Assembly: GCA_947561715.1 (NCBI GenBank)
Contig: OX387203.1
Coordinates: 13,082,001 to 13,146,000 of the forward strand
Reading direction: 5' to 3'
Source: Ascidia mentula
Taxonomy: Eukaryota > Chordata > Ascidiacea > Phlebobranchia > Ascidiidae
DNA length: 64,000 nt
Shown piece after piece: positions 8,201 to 18,000 of the stretch. Position 1 is the stretch's first letter. Every line of letters starts with the position of its first letter. Under the pieces are notes generated by a model. The model saw only the letters and a program-made list of their open reading frames with translations, did no database searches and was not told the origin of the DNA. The translations under genes and the position numbers were made by a program.

Positions 8201-8676
8201 ACTATAGATTAGTCCACAAAATCCTCCCCCTGAAATGTCAGAAGTCCTACCTTCCCCTAGACTTAGACCCCCAATGCCACCTATGCAATTACCCCCTGGA
8301 AACCTTTAGCCACCTTTTTCATACCTGCCCCACTGTACAGCCACTTTTATCCCTTGTTAAAAACACCCTAAATTCCCTCCTTAATAACACCTTTACATAT
8401 TTCGACACCCCCAGTTATCTAACTTTCCCTAAAACCCCCCTGTCAGACAACCCATACTCCTCAACCCTTGTAGCTCTATTAAATACATCCCTCACCCACA
8501 CCATTTGGAAGACTCGTAATCGCATTAAACACGACCCCCGCCCTTTAATTAACGTATCCCAACACCTGATCCGGACCCTGAAACACACTATGAACTTTCG
8601 ACTTACTTTACAACGGAGCAGGTCAAATGCCGACCTCGAAGGTGTCTTGGCCGACGTCGTCCAGTATTTAATTTAA
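5242..8676 (+). CDS. LINE ORF2: APE endonuclease and reverse transcriptase (copy 1)
   Basis: The protein has 1144 aa from ATG 5242. ATG 5251 has the better context (A at -3, G at +4) and is an alternative. The frame extends upstream only to a TTG at 5209. The product nicks target DNA and copies the element RNA at the nick (target-primed reverse transcription). The APE domain, about residues 7-240, has N14/N16, E43 (QETH), Y118 (VYAP), D151/N153 (GDFN), R208-x-D210 and S231-D232-H233. The RT domain has NKTPGPDG (470-477), NYRPISLL (530-537), D599 with F-x-KAFD (600-605), GVRQGDP (655-661) and catalytic YADD (700-703). A C-terminal knuckle reads C1012-x2-C1015-x8-H1024-x4-C1029. All key residues are present. 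The coding strand is rich in C and poor in G, unlike ORF1. It starts 57 nt after the ORF1 stop in the same frame. Confidence 0.92.
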   Translation: MNTMASFLKICTLNVNGLGQAPKRRALFRYLSSLNFDLVCLQETHSTPQTESLWKSEWTSGPILLNSAPPTGYAQGGVAVLLNSSTLQILNSFSDSAGRIIAADISTLTHTFHLVNVYAPSGADKITLRNNFFDSLYPYLTSPHPLILAGDFNCVLNPTLDKYPPVQSRRPSPPLINLLSTFNLQDSFRALYPSLCQFSRRAPGTQSRIDRVYISPPLIPKQHTFTPCPFSDHDLVTLTLNIISSPPRGKGSWKNNTSTLLDPDFQIDLSQHYPLWQTLGPLHPNPMDFWLTLKTKIKSLIQAHSKRLAQSHRTETLLLHQQFESSRQKVNDYPTPQNLAQFQSLKKSLNNTYLSNARSSLMKSLSSDPQFKNIADKTLYSQLFPSRRKTPILEFQDPHGLPLTTPKEILEHTRKFYTDLYTSQQLPLPPPSDQFAQLPSKLIPDQYLDSLSAPITMSEVKKALSLFSPNKTPGPDGLSIEFYTRCWDLIGSDLTQALNFSYQNAYTPLEFNLGHITIIHKKNDPTLLTNYRPISLLNTDLKILHKILNLRIKPFITSILSQNQFATPGSSTSDATTLLRDLHSHASSINSNTFFVSLDFQKAFDSISFPWLLLQLNLKRFPPLFTQYLSALHSSAHSRVFVNGFATRDFPIRRGVRQGDPLSLNLFLIALDPLLVALQNTPSIISTPVPCRNIPKAIAYADDVTLVVAHRQSLCNALSLINKFSKFTGLKLNPAKTEAIAILHPLSDDPLLNQIKWNPDKITPLNIPIGAPSVIKAAWHKAISSLQTRAKSISNPFLTFDSKCILSKTLLLPEISYLAKIYPLPPQQRERVDGIVASFVGGPNLPTLPINILAARRDLGGYGAANLPLYADLSILFSVKNYYKHRILDTPTTPQLSLLEYNLGLPLSNLYSLRLRNNLPHATTPSTHYQHILSLINSFRPSEQELLCPKSKPLYTRLINDSQHPFFHTDWSQIHHPIFPNYLKTFNYRLVHKILPLKCQKSYLPLDLDPQCHLCNYPLETFSHLFHTCPTVQPLLSLVKNTLNSLLNNTFTYFDTPSYLTFPKTPLSDNPYSSTLVALLNTSLTHTIWKTRNRIKHDPRPLINVSQHLIRTLKHTMNFRLTLQRSRSNADLEGVLADVVQYLI

Positions 8677-8717
8677 ACCCATCCCCCGGGCAACCAACAC
8701 ATACATCATATCAAATT

Positions 8718-8915
8718 TGTCGTCTGCAACACTCTGAATTATTCCGTAATTTTGTCGTCCCCAATAGTGTATTGTCTTTTTTTCTCGTGCAGCGTCCTTG
8801 TCGTCTGCAACTGTATAATTTTTTCGTAAATTCCGGTCGTCTTTATTAGTGTATTTTTTCGTGCAGCGCCCTCGGCGTCTGTAACTGTATTTTTCATTGT
8901 GCCTTTTCGTCTCGC
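8718..8915 (+). repeat. Degenerate ~80-bp tandem repeats in the LINE 3' UTR (copy 1)
   Basis: A segment starting TGTCGTCTGCAAC (8718) recurs at 8799, 81 bp later. A shorter third version begins near 8873 (GCGTCTGTAAC). Each of the first two copies also has TAGTGTATT and TCGTGCAGCG in the same order. The repeats are imperfect. 3' UTR sequences are often what a LINE reverse transcriptase recognises, but no function can be read here. The rest of the 3' UTR (8677-9047) is T-rich and holds nothing else I recognise before the terminal stem-loop. Confidence 0.65.
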
Positions 8916-9013
8916 CAATTATTGTACCCTTTTGTTTACTTTCCGCCCTCTTTTTAATGAATTTCTCCCCATTTCCCTCCTTCCCTTTAACAATTTTGTG
9001 TGATATTCGTGGT

Positions 9014-9039
9014 GGCGGCTGTTAGCCCGCCCGAATAAA
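9014..9039 (+). terminator. Terminal stem-loop and AATAAA of LINE copy 1
   Basis: GGCGGCT (9014-9020) and AGCCCGCC (9024-9031) pair as a 7-bp stem with a 3-nt loop and one bulged C. AATAAA follows at 9034-9039 and the element ends 8 bp later. A terminal RNA stem-loop is a known recognition element for reverse transcriptases of some site-specific LINEs. The AATAAA could also serve polyadenylation. Confidence 0.55.
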
Positions 9040-9047
9040 ATAGAAAT

Positions 9048-12000
9048 GGGCTACTTTTTCACTACTTAATCGTTTGCAAAGGCCCCCCGCCGTCGTTGCC
9101 GCGTCGACGACGCCGGCTCGTGCTCATTATGCCCAATTACTGTCCAGCGGCAGGCATACTTTTCTGTCGTTGCAAGCGTGGTAATTACCGCTGCACTCTC
9201 AGTGTTGAAAATTGCCAATCCACGTGCTTGCCATGTGGCAACCACTCCAAGTGCCCACCAGGCCAAGCTCCGACCCTCTCCCACCAGTCGACATTCTATT
9301 TGAATAAGGTAAGCATCACGCCCTGTCCGGGCTGCTTTTTAACTACTTAATCGTTTGCAAAGACCCCCTGCCGTCGTTGCCGCGTCGACGACGACTTGTG
9401 CTCATTATGCCCAATTACTGTACAGCGGCTAGGCTGCTTTTTTACTTGGGCGCGCATGATTTTATTTCTATGTGAATAAGTATAGGAGGTGGGAAATGCC
9501 CACCGTGTAGACCTCTGTCACAATAGAAATTGTGACGTCACAGAGCATGCTTGCTCACTATGCCCTATTGCTGTCCAGAGGCTAGGATGCTCTCCTTGTC
9601 GATGCAAATGTGACAAATACGGCGGCACTCAGTGTTGAAAATTCCCATTCCACGTGCTTGCGATGTCCCAACCACTCAACGTGCCCACCAGGCCAACCTC
9701 CGCCCCTCTCCCACCAGTCGACATTCTATTTGAATAAGGTAAGCATCACGCCCTGTCCGGGCTACTTTTTCACTACTTAATCGTTTGCAAAGGCCCCCCG
9801 CCGTCGTTGCCGCGTCGACGACGCCGGCTCGTGCTCATTATGCCCAATTACTGTCCAGCGGCAGGCATACTTTTCTGTCGTTGCAAGCGTGGTAATTACC
9901 GCTGCACTCTCAGTGTTGAAAATTGCCAATCCACGTGCTTGCCATGTGGCAACCACTCCAAGTGCCCACCAGGCCAAGCTCCGACCCTCTCCCACCAGTC
10001 GACATTCTATTTGAATAAGGTAAGCATCACGCCCTGTCCGGGCTGCTTTTTAACTACTTAATCGTTTGCAAAGACCCCCTGCCGTCGTTGCCGCGTCGAC
10101 GACGACTTGTGCTCATTATGCCCAATTACTGTACAGCGGCTAGGCTGCTTTTTTACTTGGGCGCGCATGATTTTATTTCTATGTGAATAAGTATAGGAGG
10201 TGGGAAATGCCCACCGTGTAGACCTCTGTCACAATAGAAATTGTGACGTCACAGAGCATGCTTGCTCACTATGCCCTATTGCTGTCCAGAGGCTAGGATG
10301 CTCTCCTTGTCGATGCAAATGTGACAAATACGGCGGCACTCAGTGTTGAAAATTCCCATTCCACGTGCTTGCGATGTCCCAACCACTCAACGTGCCCACC
10401 AGGCCAACCTCCGCCCCTCTCCCACCAGTCGACATTCTATTTGAATAAGGTAAGCATCACGCCCTGTCCGGGCTACTTTTTCACTACTTAATCGTTTGCA
10501 AAGGCCCCCCGCCGTCGTTGCCGCGTCGACGACGCCGGCTCGTGCTCATTATGCCCAATTACTGTCCAGCGGCAGGCATACTTTTCTGTCGTTGCAAGCG
10601 TGGTAATTACCGCTGCACTCTCAGTGTTGAAAATTGCCAATCCACGTGCTTGCCATGTGGCAACCACTCCAAGTGCCCACCAGGCCAAGCTCCGACCCTC
10701 TCCCACCAGTCGACATTCTATTTGAATAAGGTAAGCATCACGCCCTGTCCGGGCTGCTTTTTAACTACTTAATCGTTTGCAAAGACCCCCTGCCGTCGTT
10801 GCCGCGTCGACGACGACTTGTGCTCATTATGCCCAATTACTGTACAGCGGCTAGGCTGCTTTTTTACTTGGGCGCGCATGATTTTATTTCTATGTGAATA
10901 AGTATAGGAGGTGGGAAATGCCCACCGTGTAGACCTCTGTCACAATAGAAATTGTGACGTCACAGAGCATGCTTGCTCACTATGCCCTATTGCTGTCCAG
11001 AGGCTAGGATGCTCTCCTTGTCGATGCAAATGTGACAAATACGGCGGCACTCAGTGTTGAAAATTCCCATTCCACGTGCTTGCGATGTCCCAACCACTCA
11101 ACGTGCCCACCAGGCCAACCTCCGCCCCTCTCCCACCAGTCGACATTCTATTTGAATAAGGTAAGCATCACGCCCTGTCCGGGCTGCTTTTTAACTACTT
11201 AATCGTTTGCAAAGACCCCCTGCCGTCGTTGCCGCGTCGACGACGACTTGTGCTCATTATGCCCAATTACTGTACAGCGGCTAGGCTGCTTTTTTACTTG
11301 GGCGCGCATGATTTTATTTCTATGTGAATAAGTATAGGAGGTGGGAAATGCCCACCGTGTAGACCTCTGTCACAATAGAAATTGTGACGTCACAGAGCAT
11401 GCTTGCTCACTATGCCCTATTGCTGTCCAGAGGCTAGGATGCTCTCCTTGTCGATGCAAATGTGACAAATACGGCGGCACTCAGTGTTGAAAATTCCCAT
11501 TCCACGTGCTTGCGATGTCCCAACCACTCAACGTGCCCACCAGGCCAACCTCCGCCCCTCTCCCACCAGTCGACATTCTATTTGAATAAGGTAAGCATCA
11601 CGCCCTGTCCGGGCTACTTTTTCACTACTTAATCGTTTGCAAAGGCCCCCCGCCGTCGTTGCCGCGTCGACGACGCCGGCTCGTGCTCATTATGCCCAAT
11701 TACTGTCCAGCGGCAGGCATACTTTTCTGTCGTTGCAAGCGTGGTAATTACCGCTGCACTCTCAGTGTTGAAAATTGCCAATCCACGTGCTTGCCATGTG
11801 GCAACCACTCCAAGTGCCCACCAGGCCAAGCTCCGACCCTCTCCCACCAGTCGACATTCTATTTGAATAAGGTAAGCATCACGCCCTGTCCGGGCTGCTT
11901 TTTAACTACTTAATCGTTTGCAAAGACCCCCTGCCGTCGTTGCCGCGTCGACGACGACTTGTGCTCATTATGCCCAATTACTGTACAGCGGCTAGGCTGC

Positions 12001-15000
12001 TTTTTTACTTGGGCGCGCATGATTTTATTTCTATGTGAATAAGTATAGGAGGTGGGAAATGCCCACCGTGTAGACCTCTGTCACAATAGAAATTGTGACG
12101 TCACAGAGCATGCTTGCTCACTATGCCCTATTGCTGTCCAGAGGCTAGGATGCTCTCCTTGTCGATGCAAATGTGACAAATACGGCGGCACTCAGTGTTG
12201 AAAATTCCCATTCCACGTGCTTGCGATGTCCCAACCACTCAACGTGCCCACCAGGCCAACCTCCGCCCCTCTCCCACCAGTCGACATTCTATTTGAATAA
12301 GGTAAGCATCACGCCCTGTCCGGGCTACTTTTTCACTACTTAATCGTTTGCAAAGGCCCCCCGCCGTCGTTGCCGCGTCGACGACGCCGGCTCGTGCTCA
12401 TTATGCCCAATTACTGTCCAGCGGCAGGCATACTTTTCTGTCGTTGCAAGCGTGGTAATTACCGCTGCACTCTCAGTGTTGAAAATTGCCAATCCACGTG
12501 CTTGCCATGTGGCAACCACTCCAAGTGCCCACCAGGCCAAGCTCCGACCCTCTCCCACCAGTCGACATTCTATTTGAATAAGGTAAGCATCACGCCCTGT
12601 CCGGGCTGCTTTTTAACTACTTAATCGTTTGCAAAGACCCCCTGCCGTCGTTGCCGCGTCGACGACGACTTGTGCTCATTATGCCCAATTACTGTACAGC
12701 GGCTAGGCTGCTTTTTTACTTGGGCGCGCATGATTTTATTTCTATGTGAATAAGTATAGGAGGTGGGAAATGCCCACCGTGTAGACCTCTGTCACAATAG
12801 AAATTGTGACGTCACAGAGCATGCTTGCTCACTATGCCCTATTGCTGTCCAGAGGCTAGGATGCTCTCCTTGTCGATGCAAATGTGACAAATACGGCGGC
12901 ACTCAGTGTTGAAAATTCCCATTCCACGTGCTTGCGATGTCCCAACCACTCAACGTGCCCACCAGGCCAACCTCCGCCCCTCTCCCACCAGTCGACATTC
13001 TATTTGAATAAGGTAAGCATCACGCCCTGTCCGGGCTACTTTTTCACTACTTAATCGTTTGCAAAGGCCCCCCGCCGTCGTTGCCGCGTCGACGACGCCG
13101 GCTCGTGCTCATTATGCCCAATTACTGTCCAGCGGCAGGCATACTTTTCTGTCGTTGCAAGCGTGGTAATTACCGCTGCACTCTCAGTGTTGAAAATTGC
13201 CAATCCACGTGCTTGCCATGTGGCAACCACTCCAAGTGCCCACCAGGCCAAGCTCCGACCCTCTCCCACCAGTCGACATTCTATTTGAATAAGGTAAGCA
13301 TCACGCCCTGTCCGGGCTGCTTTTTAACTACTTAATCGTTTGCAAAGACCCCCTGCCGTCGTTGCCGCGTCGACGACGACTTGTGCTCATTATGCCCAAT
13401 TACTGTACAGCGGCTAGGCTGCTTTTTTACTTGGGCGCGCATGATTTTATTTCTATGTGAATAAGTATAGGAGGTGGGAAATGCCCACCGTGTAGACCTC
13501 TGTCACAATAGAAATTGTGACGTCACAGAGCATGCTTGCTCACTATGCCCTATTGCTGTCCAGAGGCTAGGATGCTCTCCTTGTCGATGCAAATGTGACA
13601 AATACGGCGGCACTCAGTGTTGAAAATTCCCATTCCACGTGCTTGCGATGTCCCAACCACTCAACGTGCCCACCAGGCCAACCTCCGCCCCTCTCCCACC
13701 AGTCGACATTCTATTTGAATAAGGTAAGCATCACGCCCTGTCCGGGCTACTTTTTCACTACTTAATCGTTTGCAAAGGCCCCCCGCCGTCGTTGCCGCGT
13801 CGACGACGCCGGCTCGTGCTCATTATGCCCAATTACTGTCCAGCGGCAGGCATACTTTTCTGTCGTTGCAAGCGTGGTAATTACCGCTGCACTCTCAGTG
13901 TTGAAAATTGCCAATCCACGTGCTTGCCATGTGGCAACCACTCCAAGTGCCCACCAGGCCAAGCTCCGACCCTCTCCCACCAGTCGACATTCTATTTGAA
14001 TAAGGTAAGCATCACGCCCTGTCCGGGCTGCTTTTTAACTACTTAATCGTTTGCAAAGACCCCCTGCCGTCGTTGCCGCGTCGACGACGACTTGTGCTCA
14101 TTATGCCCAATTACTGTACAGCGGCTAGGCTGCTTTTTTACTTGGGCGCGCATGATTTTATTTCTATGTGAATAAGTATAGGAGGTGGGAAATGCCCACC
14201 GTGTAGACCTCTGTCACAATAGAAATTGTGACGTCACAGAGCATGCTTGCTCACTATGCCCTATTGCTGTCCAGAGGCTAGGATGCTCTCCTTGTCGATG
14301 CAAATGTGACAAATACGGCGGCACTCAGTGTTGAAAATTCCCATTCCACGTGCTTGCGATGTCCCAACCACTCAACGTGCCCACCAGGCCAACCTCCGCC
14401 CCTCTCCCACCAGTCGACATTCTATTTGAATAAGGTAAGCATCACGCCCTGTCCGGGCTACTTTTTCACTACTTAATCGTTTGCAAAGGCCCCCCGCCGT
14501 CGTTGCCGCGTCGACGACGCCGGCTCGTGCTCATTATGCCCAATTACTGTCCAGCGGCAGGCATACTTTTCTGTCGTTGCAAGCGTGGTAATTACCGCTG
14601 CACTCTCAGTGTTGAAAATTGCCAATCCACGTGCTTGCCATGTGGCAACCACTCCAAGTGCCCACCAGGCCAAGCTCCGACCCTCTCCCACCAGTCGACA
14701 TTCTATTTGAATAAGGTAAGCATCACGCCCTGTCCGGGCTGCTTTTTAACTACTTAATCGTTTGCAAAGACCCCCTGCCGTCGTTGCCGCGTCGACGACG
14801 ACTTGTGCTCATTATGCCCAATTACTGTACAGCGGCTAGGCTGCTTTTTTACTTGGGCGCGCATGATTTTATTTCTATGTGAATAAGTATAGGAGGTGGG
14901 AAATGCCCACCGTGTAGACCTCTGTCACAATAGAAATTGTGACGTCACAGAGCATGCTTGCTCACTATGCCCTATTGCTGTCCAGAGGCTAGGATGCTCT

Positions 15001-18000
15001 CCTTGTCGATGCAAATGTGACAAATACGGCGGCACTCAGTGTTGAAAATTCCCATTCCACGTGCTTGCGATGTCCCAACCACTCAACGTGCCCACCAGGC
15101 CAACCTCCGCCCCTCTCCCACCAGTCGACATTCTATTTGAATAAGGTAAGCATCACGCCCTGTCCGGGCTGCTTTTTAACTACTTAATCGTTTGCAAAGA
15201 CCCCCTGCCGTCGTTGCCGCGTCGACGACGACTTGTGCTCATTATGCCCAATTACTGTACAGCGGCTAGGCTGCTTTTTTACTTGGGCGCGCATGATTTT
15301 ATTTCTATGTGAATAAGTATAGGAGGTGGGAAATGCCCACCGTGTAGACCTCTGTCACAATAGAAATTGTGACGTCACAGAGCATGCTTGCTCACTATGC
15401 CCTATTGCTGTCCAGAGGCTAGGATGCTCTCCTTGTCGATGCAAATGTGACAAATACGGCGGCACTCAGTGTTGAAAATTCCCATTCCACGTGCTTGCGA
15501 TGTCCCAACCACTCAACGTGCCCACCAGGCCAACCTCCGCCCCTCTCCCACCAGTCGACATTCTATTTGAATAAGGTAAGCATCACGCCCTGTCCGGGCT
15601 ACTTTTTCACTACTTAATCGTTTGCAAAGGCCCCCCGCCGTCGTTGCCGCGTCGACGACGCCGGCTCGTGCTCATTATGCCCAATTACTGTCCAGCGGCA
15701 GGCATACTTTTCTGTCGTTGCAAGCGTGGTAATTACCGCTGCACTCTCAGTGTTGAAAATTGCCAATCCACGTGCTTGCCATGTGGCAACCACTCCAAGT
15801 GCCCACCAGGCCAAGCTCCGACCCTCTCCCACCAGTCGACATTCTATTTGAATAAGGTAAGCATCACGCCCTGTCCGGGCTGCTTTTTAACTACTTAATC
15901 GTTTGCAAAGACCCCCTGCCGTCGTTGCCGCGTCGACGACGACTTGTGCTCATTATGCCCAATTACTGTACAGCGGCTAGGCTGCTTTTTTACTTGGGCG
16001 CGCATGATTTTATTTCTATGTGAATAAGTATAGGAGGTGGGAAATGCCCACCGTGTAGACCTCTGTCACAATAGAAATTGTGACGTCACAGAGCATGCTT
16101 GCTCACTATGCCCTATTGCTGTCCAGAGGCTAGGATGCTCTCCTTGTCGATGCAAATGTGACAAATACGGCGGCACTCAGTGTTGAAAATTCCCATTCCA
16201 CGTGCTTGCGATGTCCCAACCACTCAACGTGCCCACCAGGCCAACCTCCGCCCCTCTCCCACCAGTCGACATTCTATTTGAATAAGGTAAGCATCACGCC
16301 CTGTCCGGGCTACTTTTTCACTACTTAATCGTTTGCAAAGGCCCCCCGCCGTCGTTGCCGCGTCGACGACGCCGGCTCGTGCTCATTATGCCCAATTACT
16401 GTCCAGCGGCAGGCATACTTTTCTGTCGTTGCAAGCGTGGTAATTACCGCTGCACTCTCAGTGTTGAAAATTGCCAATCCACGTGCTTGCCATGTGGCAA
16501 CCACTCCAAGTGCCCACCAGGCCAAGCTCCGACCCTCTCCCACCAGTCGACATTCTATTTGAATAAGGTAAGCATCACGCCCTGTCCGGGCTGCTTTTTA
16601 ACTACTTAATCGTTTGCAAAGACCCCCTGCCGTCGTTGCCGCGTCGACGACGACTTGTGCTCATTATGCCCAATTACTGTACAGCGGCTAGGCTGCTTTT
16701 TTACTTGGGCGCGCATGATTTTATTTCTATGTGAATAAGTATAGGAGGTGGGAAATGCCCACCGTGTAGACCTCTGTCACAATAGAAATTGTGACGTCAC
16801 AGAGCATGCTTGCTCACTATGCCCTATTGCTGTCCAGAGGCTAGGATGCTCTCCTTGTCGATGCAAATGTGACAAATACGGCGGCACTCAGTGTTGAAAA
16901 TTCCCATTCCACGTGCTTGCGATGTCCCAACCACTCAACGTGCCCACCAGGCCAACCTCCGCCCCTCTCCCACCAGTCGACATTCTATTTGAATAAGGTA
17001 AGCATCACGCCCTGTCCGGGCTACTTTTTCACTACTTAATCGTTTGCAAAGGCCCCCCGCCGTCGTTGCCGCGTCGACGACGCCGGCTCGTGCTCATTAT
17101 GCCCAATTACTGTCCAGCGGCAGGCATACTTTTCTGTCGTTGCAAGCGTGGTAATTACCGCTGCACTCTCAGTGTTGAAAATTGCCAATCCACGTGCTTG
17201 CCATGTGGCAACCACTCCAAGTGCCCACCAGGCCAAGCTCCGACCCTCTCCCACCAGTCGACATTCTATTTGAATAAGGTAAGCATCACGCCCTGTCCGG
17301 GCTGCTTTTTAACTACTTAATCGTTTGCAAAGACCCCCTGCCGTCGTTGCCGCGTCGACGACGACTTGTGCTCATTATGCCCAATTACTGTACAGCGGCT
17401 AGGCTGCTTTTTTACTTGGGCGCGCATGATTTTATTTCTATGTGAATAAGTATAGGAGGTGGGAAATGCCCACCGTGTAGACCTCTGTCACAATAGAAAT
17501 TGTGACGTCACAGAGCATGCTTGCTCACTATGCCCTATTGCTGTCCAGAGGCTAGGATGCTCTCCTTGTCGATGCAAATGTGACAAATACGGCGGCACTC
17601 AGTGTTGAAAATTCCCATTCCACGTGCTTGCGATGTCCCAACCACTCAACGTGCCCACCAGGCCAACCTCCGCCCCTCTCCCACCAGTCGACATTCTATT
17701 TGAATAAGGTAAGCATCACGCCCTGTCCGGGCTGCTTTTTAACTACTTAATCGTTTGCAAAGACCCCCTGCCGTCGTTGCCGCGTCGACGACGACTTGTG
17801 CTCATTATGCCCAATTACTGTACAGCGGCTAGGCTGCTTTTTTACTTGGGCGCGCATGATTTTATTTCTATGTGAATAAGTATAGGAGGTGGGAAATGCC
17901 CACCGTGTAGACCTCTGTCACAATAGAAATTGTGACGTCACAGAGCATGCTTGCTCACTATGCCCTATTGCTGTCCAGAGGCTAGGATGCTCTCCTTGTC

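Larger units (their letters stand above)
3331..9047 (+). mobile_element. Non-LTR retrotransposon (LINE, L1/Tx1-like), copy 1
   Basis: This is a full-length APE-type LINE with two open, undamaged ORFs in the same frame and a 371-bp 3' UTR. The boundaries come from comparison with the empty site at 29530/29531. The filled locus is 5,718 bp longer than an AB cassette, which fits a 5,717-bp element plus the 1-bp change in the left flank. The element sits between CTGTCC and GGGCTAC of an SL RNA gene, in the direction of SL transcription. There is no poly(A) tail and no visible target-site duplication, as is common for site-specific LINEs. I assign the L1/Tx1 group from the APE motifs, the RT blocks and the C-terminal CCHC. 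I cannot name a family. Confidence 0.88.

Noticed and set aside
3331..9047. LTR retrotransposon or endogenous virus
   Set aside because: There are no terminal repeats, protease, integrase or RNase H. The APE endonuclease followed by a LINE-type RT is diagnostic of a non-LTR element.
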